Of a stretch of DNA of 55,785 nucleotides, positions 27,066-39,818 are shown piece after piece. The position numbers and the translations under genes are program-made. Source of the DNA: an uncultured Alteromonadaceae bacterium (GTDB lineage: Bacteria; Pseudomonadota; Gammaproteobacteria; Enterobacterales; Alteromonadaceae); assembly GCA_950073835.1 (NCBI GenBank), contig CATMRP010000010.1:1-55785 (forward strand). Reading direction: 5' to 3'. How positions within the stretch are numbered: position 1 is the stretch's first letter; the number at the start of each line of letters is the position of its first letter. The notes under the pieces are model-generated. The model was not told the origin of the DNA. It saw only the letters and a program-made list of their open reading frames with translations, and ran no database searches.

Positions 27066-28289
27066 TTATTTAAGACCCGCCAGTGTCAGGCGGGTCTTTT
27101 TATATTCCGGCCAGTCAAAGTTCTTTAAAAATGCCAGCGAGGCGGCCAGGCCGCGCTTGAACAGGTCGAGTTTCGCTTCATTCGACAGGGCAAAATACAG
27201 CCAGTGGTGGTCACCGGTATCGATGCTTGTTACCCGCTTTTTGTAGTCGGGATTCTTACGGATAAATTCCTCATCCGCGTCGTGACGCATGGCCCCGATT
27301 AATGAACCCAGATAGGGTTTAATACTGTCAATGTTGCCTGCAACGTATTCTTCTATACCCAGCTTGGCGCCAAAGGTTGGCATTTTGGGTACCGAATTGC
27401 TGGTATGGAAAAGATTGATGGGAAAATTAGAAATTAATCCGCCGTCAACAAACACGGCAGTGTCGGGCATGGATTTCTTTTTATAGCCCAGCGCCTGCCA
27501 GGCATCGGTTACCGATTGCGTTTTGGGTAAAGGCACCTTAAACGGGTAAAAGAAAACCGGTACCGACATGCCGATATTGGCCTGATTCAGATCGGTGTAA
27601 AATAGCTTTCCATCCCGCTCGGGCAGTACAATTTTGGTGGTACTGGAGAGTTCTGCGGTAACGACTTTTAATTCTACCTGCCAGTTTTGCGGGTCAAAAG
27701 GGACCGCATTCGGAGCCTCCAAGTTGTCTGGTAACGGCACAGGGTCAAACCGCAGGCCAGGCACCGGGGTATTCATTTGCTGCTTTAATGCCTGCCATGA
27801 ATCACTGTGATTGTCGGCCAGAATATTTTTAAGCCATTGATGAAAAGTGGTACCGGGGTTAAGGCCAAGGTGTTTAAGCAAAGGGCGCAGGATAGCCAGC
27901 GACACCGAATACTTCCACAGCCAGTGTTTGCCGGCCAGCCAGGCTTCGGTTGCAAGGCGGCTCAGTTTGCTGCCATCCTGAAAGCTGGCCATGGGCATAT
28001 TGGCCACTGCGGCAATCATCTTTTCGCTCTTGGGGTCAAACGGCGTACCGAGTGCCTGCACCAGCAAGGCATTTATGGCTCCGGCCGAGGTCCCGGCCAC
28101 CGACCGAAATCGTATGCCGGCAGCTTCCAGGCCGAAGGTATAGCCAACTAGTGATAAGCCAACCAGTGATAAGCCAAGCACTCCGCCGCCTTCCATTACC
28201 AAATCAATGTACTGATGGCCCGCTTCGTCGACAATATCTGACACGCGTTTACCGCGGAGTTGCTGAAGTTGACTGACCAGTGATTGCAC
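27066..28289 (-). CDS. patatin-like phospholipase
   Basis: 407 residues from a GTG at 28289; the frame is open for another 90 bases upstream but has no ATG, so the start is uncertain. The oxyanion motif is MEGGGVLG (33-39), the nucleophile is Ser68 in AGTSAGAINALL, and the catalytic Asp lies in VFVDGGLISNFP. It should hydrolyse acyl esters of lipids in the cytoplasm or at the membrane. Directly after the oxyanion motif the sequence reads LSLVGLSLVG, the product of a tandem 15-base duplication (28146-28175). The last codons hold the terminator of the convergent ABC operon. Confidence 0.9.
   Translation of the reverse strand: MQSLVSQLQQLRGKRVSDIVDEAGHQYIDLVMEGGGVLGLSLVGLSLVGYTFGLEAAGIRFRSVAGTSAGAINALLVQALGTPFDPKSEKMIAAVANMPMASFQDGSKLSRLATEAWLAGKHWLWKYSVSLAILRPLLKHLGLNPGTTFHQWLKNILADNHSDSWQALKQQMNTPVPGLRFDPVPLPDNLEAPNAVPFDPQNWQVELKVVTAELSSTTKIVLPERDGKLFYTDLNQANIGMSVPVFFYPFKVPLPKTQSVTDAWQALGYKKKSMPDTAVFVDGGLISNFPINLFHTSNSVPKMPTFGAKLGIEEYVAGNIDSIKPYLGSLIGAMRHDADEEFIRKNPDYKKRVTSIDTGDHHWLYFALSNEAKLDLFKRGLAASLAFLKNFDWPEYKKTRLTLAGLK
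27072..27101 (+). terminator. terminator of the ABC/M1 operon, inside the patatin gene's last codons
   Basis: AAGACCCGCC (27072-27081) pairs exactly with GGCGGGTCTT (27089-27098) around a seven-base loop, followed by Ts to 27101. It works as an intrinsic terminator for the plus-strand operon and at the same time encodes the last residues of the minus-strand patatin protein. A second GC-rich hairpin without a T tract (CCGGCTCG/CGAGCCGG) lies about 30 bases before it. Confidence 0.85.
28146..28175 (-). repeat. tandem 15-base duplication in the patatin gene
   Basis: Two adjacent 15-base units (28146-28160 and 28161-28175) differ at one position. In the patatin frame they encode LSLVG twice, immediately after the oxyanion-hole glycines. 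Confidence 0.9.
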
Positions 28290-28418
28290 TTCACTGTCTG
28301 CGGTAAAATAATCAGGTGAAGCTGGCTCATTGTCGGCATCCTTTGCAAAGACTGCCGTCAGGGTAGCGCCGTATGATTAAAAAGTGAACAGTTTTTGCAC
28401 CATTTCTCTGTTGCAACG

Positions 28419-28601
28419 TTAACGAGGCTTTTGCGCTGCTCCGCCTTCTGTCTCTGCCGCCTGGGTTTCTAACGCCTGCTTTGCTTCCCGCCACTTTGCG
28501 AGTTTTTCAAAGTAAACATCCCAAACACAAGGGCAGCAAGCACCGCCGCCACAACAGTCACTGTTTAAGGGTTTTTCCGGTTCTGGTGGTAGTTGGTTCA
28601 T
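28419..28601 (-). CDS. small Oxidored-like domain protein
   Basis: 60 residues. The pattern PPEPEKP, then CCGGGACCPCVWDVYFEKLAKW, matches the Oxidored-like domain (PF09791), a short Cys-rich unit of unknown function found alone in proteobacteria and at the N-terminus of some eukaryotic oxidoreductases. The five cysteines suggest metal or redox binding. The C-terminal third is helical and rich in Ala, Glu and Gln. AGGGAGG lies just before the ATG, supporting translation. Confidence 0.85.
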   Translation of the reverse strand: MNQLPPEPEKPLNSDCCGGGACCPCVWDVYFEKLAKWREAKQALETQAAETEGGAAQKPR

Positions 28602-28878
28602 AAGGCCTCCCTGTTTTTATTATGTGGGGAGGTGTATCGGTAAGCAAATCATCTGCGGCAATGGTGGTTATAAGCCCGTTATAACGTTGACGATAAGACA
28701 ACTCAAAACCATCAATAGCTAAGTAATTTATTGTCATTAAGAGATTTATTGGCGATTTGGCAGAGCTGGTTAAGAATTTAATCATTTGACTAATAGGCAG
28801 AAATACTCAAGGGTGTTAATTTGATGTAAAAGTTGTTACCAAAACATCGCGTTAGCTTACGCTCTAAGGAGTGCGGAT

Positions 28879-29019
28879 ATGTCTGCCATGATCCAAAAAT
28901 CAGCCTCAGTGAAGATGAACTGCTGGCTAAAAGAAACAGTACGTGACCCTAATATGTATTGTGCCCTCGCTGGCGTGGCGGCCCTTGCCGTGATCGAGTT
29001 GGTGGTATTTGCCGGCTGA
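28879..29019 (+). CDS. 46-residue hypothetical single-pass membrane protein
   Basis: ATG 28879 is preceded by AAGGAG (28866-28871) at a seven-base spacing. The product starts MSAMIQKSASVKMN and ends CALAGVAALAVIELVVFAG, a single hydrophobic helix of about 18 residues at the C-terminus with a charged N-terminal half. No domain is recognised. A GCCGG/CCGGC hairpin overlaps the stop codon. It is convergent with cti, 23 bases away. It could be a tail-anchored micropeptide; this rests on the ribosome site and composition only. Confidence 0.55.
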   Translation: MSAMIQKSASVKMNCWLKETVRDPNMYCALAGVAALAVIELVVFAG

Positions 29020-29042
29020 TAGCAACCGGCCATCCGGCGAGC

Positions 29043-31397
29043 TTACCAGTTAGCGAGCCGGTTATAATCCAGATAGCCAAATTCGAGGGGATAAGTCTGG
29101 CGGTACCACTGATGAAGGGTATCGCTGACCTGCCAGAAATCGGTTGCGGTTCGTCGCACGCCGAAAGCTTCATACAATTGCTGCAGGTCGGCTTCGTTTT
29201 GCAAACCGGCAATGTGCTCACTAAAGGCAGGTAACTGTTGTGCGCTCAGGTGAAAAATGGCATTGGGATGTGAAGTTGCAAAACCATAAGCCAGGGTGAG
29301 GGTGTCTTCTGCCGGTAGCCGTCTGGCATCCTCAGCAATAATATGCGAAATATTGGTATAGGCGTTATTGCTCAGCAACGTATAAACATGCTTAACCCCG
29401 CCGCTGCCATCTTCTACCAGCACAATACTGCTCTGAGGCAATAGCGAGGCCGCAATGCCGCTGGTAGCGGTTATACGCTTCAGCGCGGTAAGGCTGGTAT
29501 TGTCGCTGAAGCCGTTAGTAAGCTTATGACGCGGGCTCAGCACCTCGGCGAGGTGATGTTTTACCCGCTGGTATAGTTCATTGAGAGGCTCGTCGGTGTT
29601 GAAGGTCATGGCCGTTTCGCCGCTTAACTGATGGCCATCTGCAACATATTTCTCCACCGGACTGACCACGCCCCGATACCATTTATCCCATACAGTCTGG
29701 CGGGTCTGCGCTGGCAATAACGATAGAAAGTTAAACTCCCCTTCCATGCGCAAAAAGTCCATGTAAATACGGCTGTTAAGCTGGTGGCCAACATTGCCAT
29801 ACACATCATAGCCCGCCACTAATAAGTAGTGAATACGTTCAAACAGCGGGTAGGTAATGATCCATGCTGTTTGTGGGCGTTCACCTACAAAGCCTTTGAC
29901 TACCGTGGCAGCATCGTAATGACGCAAAATCGTCAGGCCGGCATTATCATTTTCACCGTCGCCCTGCCAGATAATGTCCAGATCGAGAGACACTTCGTCC
30001 TGGGCGTGTTGAGCAATATACTGACTGCGGGCTTGCAGATATTCGCGCTCCTGCTTAGCGTACTTTATCCAGTTGGTAGGCATGGCGTTAGATTGGGCTT
30101 CGGCGGGCATGCTGATGGTATTTCGCGCGTCGCGTAAAAATGCATCCTGATGCTCCAATATGTCACTGGACGGATTTAAAAACATCACCCAGAAGTGATC
30201 ATTGATAACGTTCAGGGCAATCTGACCACGACACACCGGCCCCTTAATAAATTGCATAATGGTGTACTGGGCTTCATCAATCATAAACCGGTAGCGCGAC
30301 GATACCGGGATTTGGGCAAACGCTACAAAGGGGTTAGAAGCGATTTCCGGCGCGTAACCGGGTAATTCTGAAACCTCATATTCGGGCTCAATAAACCAGC
30401 CCTGCCAGGTGTCCATGCGGGCTTCGTCGAGCTTGATGGGCATATGTAACTTGCTGACAATGGTATTTTTGACCGGCATAAAGCGGTAATAAACCCGCTG
30501 ATTGGTATGGTTGTCCTGCTCGGGGAAAGGCGAGCTGAAAGGGCGCCTTGTTGCCAGCGGCGTAAACGGTTCGCCAGGCGGTGTCAGTGCTCGTTGCAAC
30601 GAATAAAAGCGGGTGTCGCCCTGGTTATCCTCAAAGTAAATGTGTGCAATAAACAGATGCTCATACAGGTAGCGACTGACCAGCTGATGCTTGTAAGAGT
30701 CCTGATTAAGAAAAGCTTCCCATTTGGCAATACCCTGCTGATCTGAAGGCGGCACCGGCGCAGATTCGGAAGTTGGTGCGCCGGCCTGTAGCCACGCCAT
30801 GATTTGTTCATGCTCATGCTGAGCTATGGCCGGTAAACCATAAGGCATGCCCCACTGCGGATGATCTTTCTGATAAGCGGGGAATTCATCAACCGTCGGG
30901 CATTGCATCTCACGGTTAATATCAAACTCAAAATTATCGCCAAGGGGTTCGTTAGTGTTAGTGGGATGAGATTGTTTAAGCGCCAGCATAGAGGCCAGCA
31001 CGCTATTATTGAGCTGATTATTAAACTCACTAATTTCGTCGAGTACAGGATAAAAGTCTTTACCACGCCACTCGCCCGGGCTTTGCGCATCGATAAACAA
31101 GCGGCTGGGACTGTCGGCCAGCAGACGGTCGCCATGATAGACCGGTGCTTTATTGGCACCGCGAGTTATGCCTTCGTAGCTGCCGAGCTTTAACTGACAG
31201 GGCGCATCGTAGCAGGCATGGCACACCACACAACGCTTGTCGAGGATAGGCTGTACCGTTTGGCTAAAGGTGTTATCCGGATCAGTAGGCGGATTATCGA
31301 AAGGTGAGGTCACACTTTCCTGTTCGATGATGGCCGGGGTACACCCAATGGCGCAGGCTATCAGCAACAGGCAGGATATTTTTATTAGTTTTGACAT
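29043..31397 (-). CDS. cti: fatty acid cis/trans isomerase
   Basis: 784 residues, the normal length. The N-terminus MSKLIKISCLLLIACAIGCTP is a lipoprotein-like signal (Cys19), so the enzyme is periplasmic or membrane-tethered. The heme c site CVVCH (56-60) lies near the N-terminus in ILDKRCVVCHACYDAPCQLKL, typical of Cti. Cti converts cis to trans unsaturated phospholipid acyl chains without lipid turnover, stiffening the membrane under solvent, heat or metal stress. It stands alone here. Confidence 0.94.
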   Translation of the reverse strand: MSKLIKISCLLLIACAIGCTPAIIEQESVTSPFDNPPTDPDNTFSQTVQPILDKRCVVCHACYDAPCQLKLGSYEGITRGANKAPVYHGDRLLADSPSRLFIDAQSPGEWRGKDFYPVLDEISEFNNQLNNSVLASMLALKQSHPTNTNEPLGDNFEFDINREMQCPTVDEFPAYQKDHPQWGMPYGLPAIAQHEHEQIMAWLQAGAPTSESAPVPPSDQQGIAKWEAFLNQDSYKHQLVSRYLYEHLFIAHIYFEDNQGDTRFYSLQRALTPPGEPFTPLATRRPFSSPFPEQDNHTNQRVYYRFMPVKNTIVSKLHMPIKLDEARMDTWQGWFIEPEYEVSELPGYAPEIASNPFVAFAQIPVSSRYRFMIDEAQYTIMQFIKGPVCRGQIALNVINDHFWVMFLNPSSDILEHQDAFLRDARNTISMPAEAQSNAMPTNWIKYAKQEREYLQARSQYIAQHAQDEVSLDLDIIWQGDGENDNAGLTILRHYDAATVVKGFVGERPQTAWIITYPLFERIHYLLVAGYDVYGNVGHQLNSRIYMDFLRMEGEFNFLSLLPAQTRQTVWDKWYRGVVSPVEKYVADGHQLSGETAMTFNTDEPLNELYQRVKHHLAEVLSPRHKLTNGFSDNTSLTALKRITATSGIAASLLPQSSIVLVEDGSGGVKHVYTLLSNNAYTNISHIIAEDARRLPAEDTLTLAYGFATSHPNAIFHLSAQQLPAFSEHIAGLQNEADLQQLYEAFGVRRTATDFWQVSDTLHQWYRQTYPLEFGYLDYNRLANW

Positions 31398-31645
31398 GCA
31401 ACGTATCTCACTACGAATTCACTACCGCACAGATAATAACTGGTTTTAGGGCATTATACCCGCGCAACCTTTATGCACTTTGTTAAGGTAGGGTTCAGAT
31501 GCGTTTTCTTACACTTTCTGGGTTGAAATGTTGTTGGCATCGCTTTACGCTGCCAGCATTTACAACTGCCATATAGCCTTAACAGTCTGAGCAGTATAAT
31601 CAGGTTTTGCGCTCTGCTTTTGTGTACGTTTTTAAGGATATGAAA

Positions 31646-32350
31646 ATGAATAAGGATACGAAGATGAAAATGAACGTTTTTGGCAAGTCGTCTGCGGTGG
31701 TTATGGTAACTGCCGTAATGTTGCTTTGTGGTTGCGCCACGCAGCAGTCTTCCCGGGTAATTGAAGCACCTAAAGTGGAGTCCTATAACACCGCCTACAA
31801 TGGGGTAAAAAGCAAAGTGGTTGTTGGCAAGTTTGTAAACCGCTCCAGCTTCCAGAACGGTATTTTTTCTAATGGTACCGACCGTCTTGGCTCCCAGGCC
31901 AAAACGATATTAATCAGCCATCTGCAACAAACGAATCGTTTTTCAGTCCTCGACAGAGACAACATGCAAATGCTGTCTGAAGAAACCGGTTATGCCGGTA
32001 AAGAGCAGGCAGTCGCGGGTGGACGCTATCTGATCACCGGCGATGTGACGGAGTTTGGTCGTAAAACCGAAGGCGACAGACAGCTGTTCGGCCTGCTCGG
32101 CAAAGGCAAATCACAAATTGCTTACTCCCGGGTAACGCTCAATATTGTTGATACGCAGACAACCGAGGTGGTGTATTCGGTTAGCGGCGCCGGCGAGTAC
32201 AGCCTGTCTGAACGCGAAGTGGTTGGCTTTGGCAGCACCGCGGGATACGACGCTACCCTTAATGGCAAGGTGCTTGAGTTATCTATCCGCGAAGCCATCA
32301 ACAACCTGGTGAAAGGGATTGAAAGCGGCCAGTTCCAGCCGCAGGAGTAG
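31646..32350 (+). CDS. CsgG/HfaB family outer-membrane lipoprotein
   Basis: 234 residues from ATG 31646, with AAGGA seven bases upstream (31634-31638). A second copy of the same arrangement, AAGGA at 31652-31656 and ATG at 31664, follows at 18 bases and would give 228 residues; either may be used. The signal VVMVTAVMLLCGC ends in a lipobox. The CsgG core is seen in KVVVGKFVNRSSFQNGIFS, ILISHLQQTNRFSVLDRDN and GGRYLITGDVTEFG. CsgG forms a pore for curli secretion, but no curli gene is here; with the DUF4810 and DUF799 lipoproteins downstream it forms a conserved three-gene set of unclear role. Confidence 0.9.
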   Translation: MNKDTKMKMNVFGKSSAVVMVTAVMLLCGCATQQSSRVIEAPKVESYNTAYNGVKSKVVVGKFVNRSSFQNGIFSNGTDRLGSQAKTILISHLQQTNRFSVLDRDNMQMLSEETGYAGKEQAVAGGRYLITGDVTEFGRKTEGDRQLFGLLGKGKSQIAYSRVTLNIVDTQTTEVVYSVSGAGEYSLSEREVVGFGSTAGYDATLNGKVLELSIREAINNLVKGIESGQFQPQE

Positions 32351-32357
32351 TTGCCAG

Positions 32358-32711
32358 ATGATACGAACAGGGTTGGCAGTTGTTGCCCTTATTGGTCTGG
32401 CCGGATGCCAGTCCTCGTCGAAACCGATGTACTATTATGGTGGATATCAAACCGCGGTTTATCATTATTTTAAAAACGATGAGTCCACCATTGATGAGCA
32501 AATCAATGCGCTGGAAGTTATCATCGAGAAGGCCGCAAACTCGGGGCTTGGGGTAGCGCCAGGCGTGCATGCCCATCTTGGCATGCTGTATTTTGAGCAA
32601 GGGGATGGGGTAAATGGTGCGATGCACTTTGCTGCCGAGAAACAACTGTTCCCTGAGTCCGCCGGTTACATTGATTTTCTGTTGGCTAACCAGAAGGAAC
32701 TGCAGCCATGA
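32358..32711 (+). CDS. DUF4810 lipoprotein
   Basis: 117 residues from ATG 32358. The signal MIRTGLAVVALIGLAGCQ ends in a lipobox Cys; then comes SSKPMYYYGGYQTAVYHYFK and a helical region (STIDEQINALEVIIEKA, HAHLGMLYFEQGDGVNGAMHFAAEK) with TPR-like character. It lies seven bases after csgG and overlaps the next gene by ATGA, so the three are coupled. Function unknown. Confidence 0.88.
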   Translation: MIRTGLAVVALIGLAGCQSSSKPMYYYGGYQTAVYHYFKNDESTIDEQINALEVIIEKAANSGLGVAPGVHAHLGMLYFEQGDGVNGAMHFAAEKQLFPESAGYIDFLLANQKELQP

Positions 32712-33376
32712 TGCGCTTTCTGTTAACGGTGGTAACCGCAGTTACCTTGCTTAGCGGTTGTCAGACGACACGCAAACCCAGCTATGATTACGCTGCTTTT
32801 CGTGTTGCGGCGCCGGCTTCTATTCTGGTGATGCCGCCGGTCAACCATACGCCCGAGGTGATGGCGCCTTACGGGATGATGGCGCAAATTGTCAGGCCCA
32901 TTGCTGAAGCAGGCTATTATGTGTTTCCGGTGGCGGTGGTCAATCAAACCTTTATTGCCAATGGCATGACCGTTGCCGAAGACGCTCAGGCCATTAATTA
33001 TCAAAAGTTACATGAAATATTTGGCGCCGATGCCGGCTTGTATATTACGGTTCGTGATTACGGCACTTCCTATGCGGTGCTGGCCAGCGATACCATCGTA
33101 TCGGCAGAGGCCAGGCTGGTAGACTTACGTACCGGCCAGCTGTTGTGGCAGGGCGCAGCCAGTGCTTCCAGCGGTGAAAGCCGTGGCGCAAACAGTAACG
33201 GCTTATTGGGCATGCTGGTTGAGGCGGCACTAACCCAGATCATCGAAACCGTTACCGACCGCGGCTTTGACGTGGCGGGGATTACGGCCGCTCGCTTGTT
33301 GTCGACCAAAGCGCACAATGGAATACTGCCCGGCCCGCGCGCTGCAAGTAATCAAATGCCGGTGCAGGGCAACTAA
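32708..33376 (+). CDS. DUF799 (GNA1162-like) lipoprotein
   Basis: 222 residues. The signal ends LLSGCQ; the mature part SYDYAAFRVAAPASILVMPPVNHTPEV and GADAGLYITVRDYGTSYAV is the DUF799/GNA1162 pattern. The C-terminal 30 residues are low in hydrophobics and Pro/Asn rich. Its relatives are outer-membrane lipoproteins that form oligomers. Third gene of the csgG set; the whole set likely assembles one envelope complex. Confidence 0.88.
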   Translation: MMRFLLTVVTAVTLLSGCQTTRKPSYDYAAFRVAAPASILVMPPVNHTPEVMAPYGMMAQIVRPIAEAGYYVFPVAVVNQTFIANGMTVAEDAQAINYQKLHEIFGADAGLYITVRDYGTSYAVLASDTIVSAEARLVDLRTGQLLWQGAASASSGESRGANSNGLLGMLVEAALTQIIETVTDRGFDVAGITAARLLSTKAHNGILPGPRAASNQMPVQGN

Positions 33377-33397
33377 TCCATTGCACAGAAATAGCTA

Positions 33398-33431
33398 AGC
33401 ATAAATGCGCTAAATGGCGCATTTATGGCTT
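33398..33431 (+). terminator. hairpin after the DUF799 gene
   Basis: ATAAATGCGC and GCGCATTTAT pair around a short loop, with partial AAGC/GGCTT flanks. There is only a weak T tract, so it may be a terminator or an mRNA 3' stabiliser. Confidence 0.5.
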
Positions 33432-33515
33432 TATGTTTTGCAAACACATCACTAAATAAACAAATCTGCTGTTAAAAGCGACTTACACTATCGTCATTGC
33501 CATCTTTGTCAGTGT

Positions 33516-33540
33516 AAAAACCGATTGTCTGTCGGTTTTT
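33516..33540 (+). terminator. AAAAACCGA/TCGGTTTTT hairpin upstream of the first blaI gene
   Basis: The nine-base arms 33516-33524 and 33532-33540 pair exactly around TTGTCTG, and the right arm ends in a T run. It could end the csgG transcript. It also lies 43 bases upstream of blaI, inside its possible leader, and overlaps an outer inverted repeat TTACACT (33483-33489) / AGTGTAA (33511-33517). A near-copy occurs in the signal-peptide codons of the next gene but one. Confidence 0.75.
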
Positions 33541-33583
33541 ATTTTGCGACGATAACAGAAATTGTCTGAACCGGTACCACACT

Positions 33584-33964
33584 ATGCAACTTGGTGAATT
33601 AGAAAAACAGGTTTTGAAGTATCTGTGGAAAAATGCGGAGGCGGATGTAAAACAAGTCCACCAAGCGATGAGTCATAAACGGCAAAGCTCGCTGAATACC
33701 GTGCAAAGCGCAGTAGAGCGGTTATTTAGAAAAGGATTACTCACCCGCAGAAAGCTAGGACACGCCTTTTTATATCAGGCCAAGGTGGATAAAGAGGGCC
33801 TGATAAGTCAGCTTATCGAAACCGCTACTAATGACTTTGTTGAAAAGGGTGAAAGTAGTCTGCTGGCCGCATTCAGTTCAGTCTCCAGCCGTATGGACGA
33901 GAGTGAGTTAGATGCACTGGAGCGGATGATAGAACAGCAGCGAGCATTGCGGAAAAGCCAATAA
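33584..33964 (+). CDS. BlaI/MecI/CopY-family transcriptional repressor (first copy)
   Basis: 126 residues. The N-terminal winged helix is LGELEKQVLKYLWKNAEADVKQVHQAMSHKRQSSLNTVQSAVERLFRKG with the wing LLTRRKLGHAFLYQAKV, and the C-terminal helices (from about 80) form the dimer domain. Family members repress beta-lactamase genes or copper pumps. No beta-lactamase is near; it heads the RND metal-efflux set, so it probably controls metal efflux. Unlike CopY it has no CxC metal site at its C-terminus, so a partner such as the nearby M56 protease would be needed to relieve repression. No strong ribosome site is seen. Confidence 0.9.
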   Translation: MQLGELEKQVLKYLWKNAEADVKQVHQAMSHKRQSSLNTVQSAVERLFRKGLLTRRKLGHAFLYQAKVDKEGLISQLIETATNDFVEKGESSLLAAFSSVSSRMDESELDALERMIEQQRALRKSQ

Positions 33965-33997
33965 CAGCGGGTTAATCCCCAGTCAGATAGGTATGTG

Positions 33998-35277
33998 ATG
34001 AAGAGAAACCTCAAAGTAATAGTAGTTAAAAAACCGATTGCTGGTCGGTTTTTTGTCGGGCTCGTCGCGTGCCTGCTAAGCCTGTCGGTATTCGCTGAAA
34101 AAACGCCAGCACCAATAACGCTATCAATGAGCGATGTTGTGAGCCTGACATTGAATAATCATCCGGCCCTGCAGGTGTTCGTTGAACAGAAGGCCGTGTT
34201 AGAAGGGCGCTTGAAACAGGCCGCCACAGCACAGCGTCCGCAAATCGGCCTGACGGTCGAAGATGCTCTGGGGACGGGGAATTACAGCGCGTTAAAAAGT
34301 ACGCAGACCACGCTGACGTATTCATGGATACTGGAACATGAGCAGATTAAAAGCCGTGTTAGCGCCATACAAAGTGAGTCAGGTAAGCTTTTGCTCGATC
34401 AGGAAATCAAAGCGCTGGATTTGTCGGCAGTAGCGGCTCGGCAGTTTATAGAGGTTCTGGTCAAAATGGAGCGGCTAACCTTAAATAAGCTGGCCGTAAA
34501 ACAAGCAAAGGAGGTCATTAAGGCAATTGATGAGCGCCTTGCTGCAGGGAAAAGCTCGGTGATTGAACGAAAACTGGCCGAAGCCGAATTACTTAGGCGA
34601 GAGCTCGCTGTCGAGGATTCAGAGCACGATATCATGGCGTCTAAGTACCAGCTAAGCGCGCTTTGGGGGCAGCCCGATACCGACTTTACCTTAACCGGTA
34701 ATTTACTCGATTTACCCCCGATACCGGCCACCCGGGACTATGTTAAAAGACTAACTGAAAATCCCGGTGTACAGCGGTTCGCGTCTGCTCAGCGCATTGC
34801 ACAGTCACAAATAGAAAAAGCCAGAATTGAGGCACACCCTCAATGGCAGTTCTCTGCCGGGCTAAGACGCTATGAAGCCACCGATGATTTTGGTTTTGTC
34901 GCCGAAGTTTCGATTCCCTGGGGGAGCAAGGATTATAACGCAGGTACCGTGGCAGCTTTACAAGCTGAACAGGCTGTACTCGACAGTCAGCAAACCGCTC
35001 TGCTGCAGCAACTCGACGCGCAACTCTACGTTTTATTGCAGGAGATGAAGCATTCTTATCACGTAATTCAAACCGTCGATGATCACATTGTGCCGACCCT
35101 TGAGTCTGCGTTACAAGAAGCCAGAGAGGCTTTTGAAAAAGGTCAGTTAAGTTACAGCCAGTGGAGTGAATTGCGTCGCGAGTTGCTAGGCGCACAATCA
35201 CAACTGCTCGACGCTTACCTTAGCTTGCACCTGCAACACATCGAAATTCAGCGCCTTACCGGCACTTCGCTTTCGCA

Positions 35278-35281
<4 letters not shown>
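33998..35281 (+). CDS. outer-membrane efflux factor, TolC/CzcC type
   Basis: 427 residues from ATG 33998 (a GTG at 33995 directly precedes it). The N-terminal region is unusually long before its hydrophobic part (MKRNLKVIVVKKPIAGRF, then FVGLVACLLSLSVFA). The mature protein has two long coiled-coil halves (for example DQEIKALDLSAVAARQFIEVLVKMERL and ALLQQLDAQLYVLLQEMKHSY) typical of trimeric TolC-type channels. It forms the outer-membrane exit of the RND pump. A terminator-like hairpin (34028-34054) lies within its signal-peptide codons. The stop overlaps the next gene (ATGA). Confidence 0.9.
34028..34054 (+). promoter_or_regulatory. terminator-like hairpin within the signal-peptide codons of the efflux outer-membrane gene
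   Basis: AAAAAACCGA (34028-34037) and TCGGTTTTTT (34045-34054) pair exactly around TTGCTGG, so RNA would form a stem ending in a U6 run. It has the same arms as the hairpin at 33516-33540, with a similar loop. It lies 30 bases inside the open frame, and no in-frame start codon exists downstream of it before the mature protein. A ribosome translating the leader codons would melt it, so it could act as a translation-sensitive attenuator, or it is the blaI terminator overlapping the next gene. Confidence 0.65.
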
Positions 35282-39667
<4,386 letters not shown>

Positions 39668-39732
39668 TTGATGAAGGTAGTCAACCTGTCCACTTCACAG
39701 TAGGAAATGGCAGGGCTAAATGGCTAACAGCA

Positions 39733-39760
39733 TTTTATGCTTCAAACCAGGTGCATAAAA
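39733..39760. repeat. TTTTATGC/GCATAAAA inverted repeat
   Basis: Eight-base exact arms (39733-39740 and 39753-39760) with a 12-base spacer lie between the pump gene and the second blaI. Outer GGC/GCC pairs could extend it with a bulge. It may be a weak terminator of the efflux operon or an operator of the second blaI. Confidence 0.5.
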
Positions 39761-39818
39761 GCCATTCACTTTGCCGTGGTTATGCAAGACTAGTTTGTGA
39801 ACTTAAAGGAAACGTCTG

